Positions 55,166 to 63,407 of a stretch of 64,000 nt of DNA are shown piece after piece. This DNA comes from Microbacterium flavum (lineage in GTDB: Bacteria > Actinomycetota > Actinomycetes > Actinomycetales > Microbacteriaceae), in NCBI RefSeq assembly GCF_018717645.1, contig NZ_JAFLHG010000009.1, forward strand, positions 1 through 64,000. The letters run 5' to 3'. The notes below the pieces were generated by a model that was not told the DNA's origin, did no database searches, and was given only the letters and a program-made list of their open reading frames with translations. The position numbers and the translations under genes are program-made. How positions within the stretch are numbered: the stretch's first letter is position 1; every line of letters begins with the position of its first letter.

Positions 55166-55876
55166 ATGTCCACCGAGAGAGTCGTCCTCGTCACCGGCGG
55201 GAACCGCGGCATCGGCCGCGCCATCGCCGAGCGGTTCGTCGCCGCCGGCTACCGCACGGCCGTGACCGCACGGTCCGGTGAGGGCCCCGAGGGGACGCTG
55301 ACGGTCCGCGCCGACGTCACCGACGCCGCGTCCCTGGATGCCGCGTTCAGCGAGGTCGAACGCGAGCTCGGAGCGGTGGAGATCGTCGTCGCGAACGCCG
55401 GCATCACGAAGGACACCCTGCTCCTGCGGATGACGGAAGACGATTTCGACTCGGTGGTCGCCACGAACCTCGGCGGCACCTTCCGGGTCGTCAAGCGCGC
55501 CTCGAAGGGCATGCTGCGGGCGAAGTGGGGGAGAGTCATCCTCATCTCCAGCGTCGTCGGTCTCTACGGCTCGGCCGGGCAGATCAACTACTCGTCGTCC
55601 AAGGCCGCCCTCGTCGGCTTCGCGCGCTCATTGACGCGAGAGCTCGGCGGCCGCGGCATCACGGCGAACGTCGTCGCCCCCGGCTTCATCGAGACCGACA
55701 TGACGGCCGAGCTCCCCGAGGAGACCCAGGCCGAGTACAAGCGGACCATTCCCGCGGGACGATTCGGGGCGGCGGATGACGTCGCCGGCGCGGTCGTCTG
55801 GCTCGCCTCGGACGACGCGGCCTACGTCTCGGGCGCGGTCATCCCCGTCGACGGCGGCCTCGGCATGGGGCACTGA
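55166..55876 (+). CDS. fabG: 3-oxoacyl-ACP reductase-like SDR
   Basis: NADPH-dependent short-chain reductase, most like FabG of fatty-acid synthesis. The 236 residues have the cofactor motif T-G-G-N-R-G-I-G, the N-A-G motif in V-A-N-A-G-I-T-K-D-T, the catalytic S-x12-Y-x3-K (S-S-V-V-G-L and I-N-Y-S-S-S-K) and the end G-A-V-I-P-V-D-G-G-L-G-M-G-H. The K-D-T-L-L-L-R-M stretch is typical of FabG. TAGGCT at 55132-55137 gives a leader of about 22 bases. It stands alone, away from other fab genes, so a different keto substrate is possible. Confidence 0.85.
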   Translation: MSTERVVLVTGGNRGIGRAIAERFVAAGYRTAVTARSGEGPEGTLTVRADVTDAASLDAAFSEVERELGAVEIVVANAGITKDTLLLRMTEDDFDSVVATNLGGTFRVVKRASKGMLRAKWGRVILISSVVGLYGSAGQINYSSSKAALVGFARSLTRELGGRGITANVVAPGFIETDMTAELPEETQAEYKRTIPAGRFGAADDVAGAVVWLASDDAAYVSGAVIPVDGGLGMGH

Positions 55877-55890
55877 GCCCACGCGAACCG

Positions 55891-56583
55891 TCACGACACG
55901 GCACGCACCAGTGCCCGGGAGAGCCCCTCGGGGTCGCTGAACTGCGGCCAGTGGCCGGTGCCCAGCCGTTCCACCCGTGCCGAGCGGATCGCCTCGAACT
56001 CGGTGGCGAACGTCCCCCACTGCGCGATCTCCTCGCGGAATCCGGCCTCGTCCAGCGAGCCCATCAGCAGGACGATGGGAATGTCGAAGCGACGCTCGTC
56101 CTCGAGCGTCACGGGCGAGGAGGGGACCCGCGCCGGGATGCTGAACGCGTCTGCCGCCGTCGCCGCGCGCACCTCCGCATCGAGATCCGCGGTGTCGGGC
56201 GCGTCGAAGAAGTCCCACCCCGGGAAGGGGACGACGCCGTCCTCCAGCGGGAACTCGGAGACGTGCACCCCCGGCGGCGGCGGGGCCGTGTCGACGAACA
56301 CCACCCGGCTCACCTTCTCGGGGCGCGCCGCCGCAGCACCCCACACGACGTTCCCGCCCCCGCTGTGCCCGACGAGGGCGACGGGTCCGTCGACCCGATC
56401 GATCTCGGCGACGACCGCTCCGACCCAGTCATCGATCGTGATGTCGCCGCTCTCCGCAGCATCCGCCCCCACGCCGGGCATGGTCAGCGGACGGGGCTCG
56501 TGGCCCGCGGCGCGCAGCGCGGGCAGCACGGGGTCCCACGAGGACGCGGTGAGCCAGAAGCCGGGAACCAGAATGATGTCCAT
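55891..56583 (-). CDS. Alpha/beta hydrolase (esterase EstC-like)
   Basis: A 230-residue serine hydrolase of unknown substrate. It opens I-I-L-V-P-G-F-W-L-T-A-S-S-W; the nucleophile serine is in V-G-H-S-G-G-G-N-V, and the catalytic histidine is probably in G-T-G-H-W-P-Q-F. No signal peptide is present. The ATG lies six bases after TAGCGT (complement of 56590-56595). It converges with fabG, 14 bases apart. Confidence 0.85.
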   Translation of the reverse strand: MDIILVPGFWLTASSWDPVLPALRAAGHEPRPLTMPGVGADAAESGDITIDDWVGAVVAEIDRVDGPVALVGHSGGGNVVWGAAAARPEKVSRVVFVDTAPPPPGVHVSEFPLEDGVVPFPGWDFFDAPDTADLDAEVRAATAADAFSIPARVPSSPVTLEDERRFDIPIVLLMGSLDEAGFREEIAQWGTFATEFEAIRSARVERLGTGHWPQFSDPEGLSRALVRAVS

Positions 56584-56630
56584 GTCCCGACGCTAGCGCC
56601 GGGCACGGACACGCGCGAGGCGGCCAGACC

Positions 56631-57266
56631 TCAGGGGAGGAGCGGGATGATCTCGCGGAGGTCCACGGGGTCGATGACGAGGTCGGCCTGGGCGCGCACG
56701 GCGGGTTTCGCGTTGAATGCGAGCCCGAGCCCGGCGGCGGCCATCATCCGGAGGTCGTTGGCGCCGTCGCCGACGGCGATCGTGCGCGAGAGGGGGATGC
56801 CGGACGCCGACGCCCACGCGCGCAGCGCGTCGGCCTTCGCGGCGGCATCCACGATGTCGCCGTCGACGACCCCGGTCAGCGCCCCGTCCGCGACCTCCAG
56901 CCGGTTCGCCCGCCAGCGGTCGACGCCGAGCGACGGCGCAACGGTGTCGAGGACCTCGTGGAAGCCGCCCGAGACGACGGCAGCGATGCCGCCGCGGGCG
57001 TGGATCTCCGCGATGAGCTCAGCGGCGCCGGGGGTCGGCTCGACCCGCGCGAGCACGCGCGCGAAGGCCTCGACCGGCACTCCGCGCAGCGCCTGCACCC
57101 GCGAGCGCAGACTCGTCGCGAAGTCGACCTCTCCCCGCATCGCCGCTTCGGTCGCCGCAGCGACCTCCGGCCCACGCCCCGCCTCGTCGGCGATCAGTTC
57201 GATGACTTCATTGCACAGGAGAGTGGAGTCGGCGTCGAACACGACGAGGAAGCGAGGGTCAGCCAC
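56631..57266 (-). CDS. serB: Phosphoserine phosphatase
   Basis: Last step of serine synthesis, hydrolysis of phosphoserine. The 211-residue HAD protein has the nucleophile motif D11-A-D13-S-T, S-G-G-F as motif II, and G-D-G-A-N-D-L as motif IV, with the C1 cap helices after motif I. There is no N-terminal ACT domain. The GTG start lies six bases after TAGGTT (complement of 57273-57278). It stands alone. Confidence 0.93.
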   Translation of the reverse strand: MADPRFLVVFDADSTLLCNEVIELIADEAGRGPEVAAATEAAMRGEVDFATSLRSRVQALRGVPVEAFARVLARVEPTPGAAELIAEIHARGGIAAVVSGGFHEVLDTVAPSLGVDRWRANRLEVADGALTGVVDGDIVDAAAKADALRAWASASGIPLSRTIAVGDGANDLRMMAAAGLGLAFNAKPAVRAQADLVIDPVDLREIIPLLP

Positions 57267-57310
57267 CCGACCAACCTATCCGGTCGACCGCGCCGCCCGG
57301 AGACGCGCCG

Positions 57311-58555
57311 TCACCGGGCGATGTGGACGTTCTTCGCGACGACCGTGAGCCCGCTGTCGGTCACCGTGAACCCGCGCGCCAGGTCGTGGGCGCGATCGAC
57401 GCCCACCGTGGCCCCCGGCTCCAAGACGACGTTCTTGTCGAGGATCGCCCGATGCACCCGGGCTCCCGCGCCGACGTCGACATGGTCGAAGAGCACCGAG
57501 TCGGTGATCGTCGCACCCCCTGCCGCGAGCGTCCACGGACCGACGACGGACCGCTCCAGATGCGTGCCCGACAGCACCGATCCGAGCGAGACGATCGAGT
57601 CGATCGCGTTGCCCATGCGCCCGACGCCGTCGCGGACGAACTTCGCGGGCGGCGAATTGACCGCCTGCGAGTGGATCGGCCAGTCCATGTTGTACAGGTT
57701 GAAGATCGGCAGCGTCGAGATCAGGTCCATGTGCGCGTCGAAGAACGAGTCGATCGTGCCCACGTCCCGCCAGTAGTCGCGGTCGCGATCGGTCGATCCG
57801 GGGACGTCGTTGCGCTTGAAGTCGTAGACCGCCGCCTCACCCCGTCCCACGAAGTAGGGGATGATGTCGCCACCCATGTCGTGACCGGATCCGGGGAGCT
57901 CCCCGTCCGCCTCCACGGCCGCCACGAGAGCGTCGGCGTCGAAGACGTAGTTGCCCATCGAGGCGAGGACCTGGGAAGGGTCGTCGAGAAGACCGGTCGG
58001 ATCCTGCGGCTTCTCGAGGAAGTCGCGGATCGTGAGCTGGTCCTCCGGGTCGAGGTCGATGACGCCGAACTGGTTCGCCAGCGCGATCGGCTGACGGATG
58101 CCGGCGACCGTGGCCTTCGCACCCGACGCGATGTGCGCGTCGATCATCTGCTCGAAGTCCATCCGGTAGACGTGGTCGGCGCCGATGACGACGACGATGT
58201 CCGGCTTCTCGTCCTGGATGAGGTTCAGGGACTGGAGGATCGCATCCGCCGATCCCGAGAACCATCGCTTGCCGAGACGCTGCTGCGCCGGGACCGAGGT
58301 CACGTAGGAGTTCAGCAGCGCCGACATGCGCCAGGTCTGCGACACATGTCGATCGAGGCTGTGCGATTTGTACTGCGTCAGCACGACGATCTGCCGCAGC
58401 CCCGAGTTGACGAGGTTGGAGATCGCGAAGTCGATCAGACGGTACTGGCCGCCGAACGGCACAGCCGGTTTCGCTCTGTCCACCGTCAGTGGCATGAGGC
58501 GTTTGCCCTCGCCGCCGGCGAGGATGATTCCGAAGACCTTCGGCGCTGCAGGCAT
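57311..58555 (-). CDS. glgC: Glucose-1-phosphate adenylyltransferase
   Basis: Makes ADP-glucose from glucose-1-phosphate and ATP. The 414 residues begin [16 protein letters not shown], the nucleotidyl-transferase signature; [17 protein letters not shown] follows, and D-H-V-Y-R-M-D near residue 140 binds substrate. A left-handed beta-helix forms the end. The ATG lies six bases after TAGTGT (complement of 58562-58567). It is divergent from glgA with 46 bases between the two start codons. Confidence 0.96.
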   Translation of the reverse strand: MPAAPKVFGIILAGGEGKRLMPLTVDRAKPAVPFGGQYRLIDFAISNLVNSGLRQIVVLTQYKSHSLDRHVSQTWRMSALLNSYVTSVPAQQRLGKRWFSGSADAILQSLNLIQDEKPDIVVVIGADHVYRMDFEQMIDAHIASGAKATVAGIRQPIALANQFGVIDLDPEDQLTIRDFLEKPQDPTGLLDDPSQVLASMGNYVFDADALVAAVEADGELPGSGHDMGGDIIPYFVGRGEAAVYDFKRNDVPGSTDRDRDYWRDVGTIDSFFDAHMDLISTLPIFNLYNMDWPIHSQAVNSPPAKFVRDGVGRMGNAIDSIVSLGSVLSGTHLERSVVGPWTLAAGGATITDSVLFDHVDVGAGARVHRAILDKNVVLEPGATVGVDRAHDLARGFTVTDSGLTVVAKNVHIAR

Positions 58556-58601
58556 GCCCCCACACTATGGCCTCGCCCGCGGTTGTACTACCGTTCGTCA
58601 C

Positions 58602-59795
58602 ATGCGCGTCGATATCGTCACAAAGGAGTACCCGCCCGAGGTCTACGGCGGTGCGGGTGTCCACGTCACCGAGCTGGTGAAGGCCCTCCGCGAACGCCTC
58701 GACGTGCGTGTCCGCGCGTTCGGCGCCCCCCGAGACGAGGACGGCACGACGTCCTATCCGGTCCCCGCAGAGCTCGACGCGGCGAACGCCGCCGTGCAGA
58801 CGCTCGGCGTCGACCTCGAGATCGTCGGTGACGTGGCGGGGGCCGATGTCGTCCACTCGCACACCTGGTACGCGAACTTCGCCGGACACCTCGCTTCGCT
58901 CCTGCACGGGATCCCGCACGTGGTCACCGCGCACTCCCTCGAGCCCCTGCGCCCGTGGAAGGCCGAGCAGCTCGGCGGCGGATACGCCGTGTCGAGCTAC
59001 ATCGAGAAGACGGCCTACGAGGGCGCCGCCGCCGTCGTCGCCGTGAGCGACGGGATGCGCCGTGACATCCTGCGGAGCTACCCGAGCCTCGACCCGGACA
59101 AGGTCCGCGTGATCTACAACGGCATCGACGTCGAGGCATGGCAGCCTCGCACGGACCACGCCCTCCTGGAGCGCTTCGGCATCGACCCGAACAGGCCCTC
59201 GGTCGTGTTCGTCGGCCGGATCACCCGCCAGAAGGGGCTGCCGTACTTCCTGCGCGCAGCCGCGCTCCTGCCGACGGACGTCCAGATCGTCCTCTGCGCC
59301 GGCGCGCCCGACACCCCGCAGATCATGGCGGAGGTCGAAGGCCTCGTCCGCGACCTCCAGCAGGGGCGCGACGGCGTCGTCTGGATCGACGAATTCCTCC
59401 AGCGCGACGAGCTCTGCGCGATCCTCACGTCCGCCACGACCTTCGTGTGCCCGAGCGTGTACGAACCCCTCGGGATCGTGAACCTCGAGGCGATGGCGTG
59501 CGGCGCGGCCGTGGTCGGCACCGCGACCGGGGGCATCCCGGAGGTCGTCGTCGACGGCGTGACGGGGCGTCTCGTGCCGATCGAGCAGGTCCAGGACGGC
59601 ACGGGCACGCCCACCGATCCCGATCGGTTCGTCGCCGACCTCGCGGCGACTCTCACCGAGGTGGTCTCCGATCCCGAGCGTGCGCGCGCCTACGGCGAGG
59701 CCGGCCGGGAACGCGCGGCGACGGCCTTCAGCTGGCAGGCGATCGCCGACGCCACGGAGGCGCTGTACCGCGAGGTGGCGGACTCGTCCCGATAG
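58602..59795 (+). CDS. glgA: Glycogen synthase / maltose-1-phosphate synthase (GT4 type)
   Basis: Uses ADP-glucose from GlgC. The 397 residues are the short actinobacterial GT4 form: the start K-E-Y-P-P-E-V-Y-G-G-A-G-V-H-V, V-G-R-I-T-R-Q-K-G in the phosphate-binding region and P-S-V-Y-E-P-L-G-I-V-N-L-E-A-M-A as the E-x7-E motif. Mycobacterial homologues (GlgM) make maltose-1-phosphate for the GlgE pathway, so either role is possible. ATG at 58602 lies ten bases after a TACTAC -10 candidate. The TAG stop is part of the next gene's -10 box. Confidence 0.94.
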   Translation: MRVDIVTKEYPPEVYGGAGVHVTELVKALRERLDVRVRAFGAPRDEDGTTSYPVPAELDAANAAVQTLGVDLEIVGDVAGADVVHSHTWYANFAGHLASLLHGIPHVVTAHSLEPLRPWKAEQLGGGYAVSSYIEKTAYEGAAAVVAVSDGMRRDILRSYPSLDPDKVRVIYNGIDVEAWQPRTDHALLERFGIDPNRPSVVFVGRITRQKGLPYFLRAAALLPTDVQIVLCAGAPDTPQIMAEVEGLVRDLQQGRDGVVWIDEFLQRDELCAILTSATTFVCPSVYEPLGIVNLEAMACGAAVVGTATGGIPEVVVDGVTGRLVPIEQVQDGTGTPTDPDRFVADLAATLTEVVSDPERARAYGEAGRERAATAFSWQAIADATEALYREVADSSR

Positions 59796-59798
59796 GCT
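59793..59798 (+). promoter_or_regulatory. -10 box that includes the glgA stop codon
   Basis: TAGGCT; its TAG ends glgA. GGGGGC separates it from the ATG of the ABC ATPase gene at 59805, predicting a leaderless transcript. Confidence 0.6.
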
Positions 59799-59804
59799 GG
59801 GGGC

Positions 59805-60596
59805 ATGCCCCAGGTCCTCGAATTCGCCGATGTCGTCGTCCGCCGCAACGCCCGCAACATCGTCGATCACATCGACTGGAGCGTCTCTGACGACGAGCGC
59901 TGGGTGGTCCTCGGACCCAACGGCGCAGGCAAGACGACGATCCTCCAGCTGGCGGCGACGCTCCTGCACCCGACGTCCGGGCGCGTGTCGATCCTCGACG
60001 AGACCCTCGGCCGTGCGGACGTGTTCGAACTGCGCCCTCGCATCGGGTTCGCATCATCGGCGATGGCGCGGCGGATGCCGCCGGAGGAGACCGTCCTCGA
60101 CGCCGTCATGACCGCCGCCTTCTCGGTGATGGGCCGCTGGAACGAGCAGTACGAGGCGATCGACGAGAAGCGCGCCCACCGGGTCCTCTCGGAGTGGAAG
60201 CTCGATCACCTCGCCGAGCGCACCTTCGGGACGCTCTCCGACGGGGAGCAGAAGAGGGTTCAGATCGCCCGCGCGGTGATGACCGATCCCGAGCTGCTGC
60301 TTCTCGACGAGCCGACCGCGAGTCTCGACCTCGGCGCCCGCGAGGAGCTGCTCTCGCTCCTCGGCGGGTACGCCCAGGCGCCGACGACCCCCGCGATGGT
60401 GATGGTCACCCACCATGTCGAGGAGATCCCGGTCGGATTCACCCACGTCCTGCTGCTGCGCGACGGGGGAGTGGTGGCCGCCGGCACGATCGCCGAGACG
60501 CTCACCGCGGAGAACCTCACCGAGACGTTCGGGATGCCGATCGTCCTCAGCACCGAGGACGGCCGGTTCTCGGCTCGCGCGAGCAGCGGTTCCTGA
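59805..60596 (+). CDS. ABC transporter ATP-binding protein (stand-alone)
   Basis: A 263-residue single ABC domain with no permease beside it. Walker A is G-P-N-G-A-G-K-T-T, the signature T-L-S-D-G-E-Q-K-R has D in place of the second glycine, Walker B is L-L-L-L-D-E-P-T-A-S-L-D and the switch is V-T-H-H-V-E-E-I-P. The closest pattern I know is the ModF/YlmA-like group (homologues often lie next to glg genes in this family), whose role is unclear. The final codons and TGA lie in a copy of the 22-bp dispersed repeat. Confidence 0.87.
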   Translation: MPQVLEFADVVVRRNARNIVDHIDWSVSDDERWVVLGPNGAGKTTILQLAATLLHPTSGRVSILDETLGRADVFELRPRIGFASSAMARRMPPEETVLDAVMTAAFSVMGRWNEQYEAIDEKRAHRVLSEWKLDHLAERTFGTLSDGEQKRVQIARAVMTDPELLLLDEPTASLDLGAREELLSLLGGYAQAPTTPAMVMVTHHVEEIPVGFTHVLLLRDGGVVAAGTIAETLTAENLTETFGMPIVLSTEDGRFSARASSGS

Positions 60597-60609
60597 GCTC
60601 GTCGAAGGG
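60588..60609 (-). repeat. Dispersed 22-bp repeat, copy 4 (end of the ABC gene)
   Basis: Reads GGTTCCTGAGC then TCGTCGAAGGG on the + strand; the TGA is the stop codon of the ABC ATPase. The repeat also supplies the -35 region of the rpmE2 promoter. Confidence 0.8.
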
Positions 60610-60619
60610 CTGATAGAAT
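60590..60619 (+). promoter_or_regulatory. rpmE2 promoter built partly from the dispersed repeat
   Basis: TTCCTG (60590-60595), an 18-base spacer and TAGAAT (60614-60619). The leader to rpmE2 is about 67 bases. Confidence 0.55.
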
Positions 60620-60692
60620 CTTCTGTTGGTGCTCTCCGCACCGCAGACTTCCCTCGCCCTGGCAAAATCCAGGGCACCACGTAAGGAACCCC

Positions 60693-60944
60693 ATGAAGAC
60701 TGACATCCACCCCGAGTACCGCGCTGTCGTGTTCCGCGACCTCGGCTCCGGCGAGACCTTCCTCACCCGTTCGACGGTGTCGAGCGACAAGACGATCGAG
60801 CTGGACGGCGAGACCTACCCCGTCATCGACGTCGAGATCTCCTCCGCCTCGCACCCGTTCTACACGGGCAAGCAGCGCATCATGGACTCGGCCGGTCGCG
60901 TCGAGAAGTTCAACCAGCGCTTCAAGAACTTCGGCTCCAAGTAA
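60693..60944 (+). CDS. rpmE2: Ribosomal protein bL31, type B (zinc-free form)
   Basis: Large-subunit protein at the subunit interface. The 83 residues begin [10 protein letters not shown] and lack the C-x-x-C zinc cysteines of type A, which makes it the zinc-independent form. In several bacteria this paralogue is induced when zinc is scarce by Zur; no clear Zur box was seen here. The ribosome site AAGGAA precedes the ATG, and a terminator follows. Confidence 0.96.
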   Translation: MKTDIHPEYRAVVFRDLGSGETFLTRSTVSSDKTIELDGETYPVIDVEISSASHPFYTGKQRIMDSAGRVEKFNQRFKNFGSK

Positions 60945-60955
60945 GCCGCATACGC

Positions 60956-60981
60956 GAAAGCCCCGCTTCGGCGGGGCTTTC
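60956..60981 (+). terminator. Intrinsic terminator of rpmE2
   Basis: GAAAGCCCCGC-ttcg-GCGGGGCTTTC, a perfect 11-bp stem. Confidence 0.9.
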
Positions 60982-60993
60982 GTCGTCGTTGCC

Positions 60994-61015
60994 GGTCCCT
61001 GAGCTTGTCGAAGGG
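60994..61015 (-). repeat. Dispersed 22-bp repeat, copy 5 (reference copy)
   Basis: Reads GGTCCCTGAGC then TTGTCGAAGGG on the + strand. It abuts the stop codon of the leftward exonuclease gene without a spare base, and lies 12 bases after the rpmE2 terminator. Confidence 0.85.
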
Positions 61016-61819
61016 TCAGCGGATCGGCCACCGGCCGTCCAGCGGCGTCTCGGCGTCGATCCGGCCGATGCGCACGAAGTACTCGGTCAGACTCTCGGCC
61101 TGCGCCCGCGCCCACGCGACCTGCTGGGTGTGCAGCTCCCACGCCGGACCCGTGAGCGCGAACCGGCGCGCGAGCGCCTGCGCGACCCGGCCGGCGGCAA
61201 TCGCATCCGCCGCGGCATCATGGGCTCCGACGAGCGCGACCTCGTAGTGGGCCGCGACGACCTCGAGGGTGCGCTTGCCACGGCGATAGCGGTCGTGGGC
61301 CTTGTCGAGCACGAGCGGGTCGATGACCGGGGCCGGGGTCTCGATCGCCGAGATCCCGTGGCGCAGCGCCTCGTACTTGAGCAGTGAGAAGTCGTACGGT
61401 GCGTTGTAGGCGACGACGGGAACGCCGCCGGCGAAGAGGTCCCTCAGCTCCGCCACGATCTCGGCGACGACGTCGGCGGCGGGCCTCCCGTGTGCGCGAG
61501 CGTGCTCCGTGGTGATCCCGTGGACGGCGGTGGCTCCCTCGGGGATCTCGACGCCCGGGTCGGCGATCCACGACCTCGCGCGCTGCACCGTCCCATCGGG
61601 GCCCAAGAGCCCGACGTGCGCGGTCACGATCCGGTCCGTCAGCACGTCGATTCCGGTGGTCTCGAGATCGAACACACCGACGGCATCCGCCCAGGATGGG
61701 GGCGCCTCACGCGGTTCCCATCCGTCGCCGACCGTCTCGGCGCGGTCGGGCGCGAGGTCCGCGACAGGGTCGAGAGCGTCGTCGCCCCAGAGGGGGAGCA
61801 GAGGCTGCCACTGATCCAT
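61016..61819 (-). CDS. DEDDh 3'-5' exonuclease (DnaQ/epsilon-like)
   Basis: A 267-residue exonuclease of the DnaQ superfamily. Motif Exo I is V-F-D-L-E-T-T-G-I, Exo II is V-V-A-Y-N-A-P-Y-D and Exo III is V-G-A-H-D-A-A-A-D, the H-x4-D form. Such proteins take part in proofreading or RNA/DNA trimming; the role here is open. ATG at 61819 lies seven bases after TACCGT (complement of 61827-61832). The open frame upstream is ignored because it crosses this promoter and the divergent gene. Confidence 0.9.
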   Translation of the reverse strand: MDQWQPLLPLWGDDALDPVADLAPDRAETVGDGWEPREAPPSWADAVGVFDLETTGIDVLTDRIVTAHVGLLGPDGTVQRARSWIADPGVEIPEGATAVHGITTEHARAHGRPAADVVAEIVAELRDLFAGGVPVVAYNAPYDFSLLKYEALRHGISAIETPAPVIDPLVLDKAHDRYRRGKRTLEVVAAHYEVALVGAHDAAADAIAAGRVAQALARRFALTGPAWELHTQQVAWARAQAESLTEYFVRIGRIDAETPLDGRWPIR

Positions 61820-61885
61820 GCCTTCGACGGTATGACAGGGTTCCGACAGTCCGGCGTCGCCACGCGGGGCTCGTAGACTCGGGGA

Positions 61886-62797
61886 ATGACCGTCGCCTCT
61901 CCCTACGCCGCGCGCCTCGCGGAGATCCCGGTCGTCCGGCGTTCCGTCGACCTCCCCGGCGGCGCCACGGTCTACTGGGAGTACGGCGACGCGGATGCCG
62001 CGACCACCCTGCTCGTCGTCCACGGCTACCGCGGGGATCACCACGGTCTCGAGCCCGTGGTCGCGCACCTGAGCGGCATCCGGGTCATCTCACCCGACCT
62101 CCCCGGCTTCGGCGAGACAGCCCCGCTCGCCGGCCCCGAGGGTATCCGCACCCACGACCTCGACGCGTACGCGGACTGGCTCCGCGCGTTCGCCGCGACT
62201 GTCGCCCCCGGCGCGCCCATCCTGGGTCATTCGTTCGGATCGATCGTGGTCGCGGCCGCCGTCGCGGGGGGCCTTCCGACCCCGCGGATGATCCTCGTGA
62301 ACCCGATCGGCGCCCCCGCGCTCGAGGGCCCGCGCGGCGTCCTCACCCGCCTCGCCGTCTTCTACTACTGGGCGGGGGCGAGACTGCCCCGCCGTCTGGG
62401 CGAGGCCCTGCTGCGCAACCGTGTCATCGTCCGCGTCATGAGCATCTCGATGGCGAAGACCCGCGACGCGAGGCTCCGGGCGTTCATCCACGATCAGCAC
62501 GATCGCTACTTCTCCGGGTTCCGCGACCGCGACGTCCTGCACGAGGGGTTCGTCGCCTCCGTCTCCAACGATGTGCGCCGCTTCGCGCCCTCGATCGCCG
62601 TCCCGACGCTCCTCATCGCGGCGGAGAAGGACGACATCACCCCGATCGAGGCGGAACGGCACCTGCGGACGCTGTTCCCCGACGCCGAACTGGTCGAGAT
62701 CCCGCACGTCGGCCACCTGATCCACTACGAGACACCGTGGCAGGCCGCCACCGAGATCACGCGCTTTCTGCGGCCTTCCGCCGGCGGTACGCGATGA
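61886..62797 (+). CDS. Alpha/beta hydrolase
   Basis: A 303-residue serine hydrolase. V-V-H-G-Y-R-G-D-H-H-G-L forms the oxyanion loop, L-G-H-S-F-G-S-I-V the nucleophile elbow, the acid is probably in E-K-D-D-I-T-P-I, and the histidine in V-G-H-L-I-H-Y. No signal peptide is seen and the substrate is unknown. The ATG lies six bases after TAGACT (61874-61879), so the mRNA is likely leaderless. The 3' end overlaps the converging CGNR gene by 41 bases. Confidence 0.88.
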   Translation: MTVASPYAARLAEIPVVRRSVDLPGGATVYWEYGDADAATTLLVVHGYRGDHHGLEPVVAHLSGIRVISPDLPGFGETAPLAGPEGIRTHDLDAYADWLRAFAATVAPGAPILGHSFGSIVVAAAVAGGLPTPRMILVNPIGAPALEGPRGVLTRLAVFYYWAGARLPRRLGEALLRNRVIVRVMSISMAKTRDARLRAFIHDQHDRYFSGFRDRDVLHEGFVASVSNDVRRFAPSIAVPTLLIAAEKDDITPIEAERHLRTLFPDAELVEIPHVGHLIHYETPWQAATEITRFLRPSAGGTR

Positions 62798-63317
62798 CGT
62801 TCATCCGGTTCCCGCAGTTGCCAGTGTCGCAGTAGCGCTTCGAGCCGTTCTTGGAGAAATCGACGTACACCGACTCGCAGTCGTCGGCCTCGCAGATGCG
62901 CACCCGGTCCCACTGATCCGAGCGGATGACGTCCACGAACGCCATCGCCGCCTCCACGAGCATCCGCACCGACAGCGGCGCATCGGGCTCGGTCGCGTGG
63001 ATGTGCCAGTCGAACTCGTCGTGGATGACGAGCTGGGGGAGCGCCCGACCGTCGCGCAGCATCGCGTTGACGAGAGGGACGGCGCCCTCGCGGTCGACGT
63101 CCCAGAGTGCGCGCAGCCGCGGCCGGTTGGCGCGCACGGCGTCCAGTTCCTCGTCGTCGCGGTGGAAGGTGCCCGTATAGGCGTACTCGTCCAGGTAGGC
63201 GTCGAAATCCTCCTGCGTCACGAGCGTGTCGACGCGCTCGCTGTCGGTCTCGGGGAGCGAGTTGACGAGGGCGGCCGCCGCGCGCAAGGACTGCTCCGTG
63301 TCATGGATGAATACCAT
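62757..63317 (-). CDS. CGNR zinc-finger protein (ABATE domain), putative regulator
   Basis: A 186-residue protein with an N-terminal ABATE domain (A-L-V-N-S-L-P-E near residue 16) and a C-terminal CGNR zinc finger: C-E-A-D-D-C, then Y-V-D-F-S-K-N-G-S-K-R-Y-C and G-N-C-G-N-R. The family is thought to be regulatory, binding DNA through the finger. ATG at 63317 has AGGAG upstream and a TACACT -10 box (complement of 63353-63358). It is divergent from an EamA transporter, a pairing seen often for this family, so it probably controls that gene. Confidence 0.9.
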   Translation of the reverse strand: MVFIHDTEQSLRAAAALVNSLPETDSERVDTLVTQEDFDAYLDEYAYTGTFHRDDEELDAVRANRPRLRALWDVDREGAVPLVNAMLRDGRALPQLVIHDEFDWHIHATEPDAPLSVRMLVEAAMAFVDVIRSDQWDRVRICEADDCESVYVDFSKNGSKRYCDTGNCGNRMNVIAYRRRKAAESA

Positions 63318-63318
63318 G

Positions 63319-63389
63319 TTGACTCCTGACGTTGTCCTGCCGTACTGTCACCAGTGTAAACATCGGTCACTCATGACACACCGTCATGA
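63319..63389. promoter_or_regulatory. EamA promoter and inverted-repeat operator candidate
   Basis: Rightward, TTGACT (63319-63324), an 18-base spacer and TACTGT (63343-63348) form a strong promoter. Leftward, TACACT is the complement of 63353-63358. TCATGAC (63371-63377) and GTCATGA (63383-63389) make a 7-bp inverted repeat with a 5-base spacer, located where it could block the leftward -35 and the rightward leader. Confidence 0.6.
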
Positions 63390-63407
63390 CCAGCTGAAGG
63401 GTCGCCG

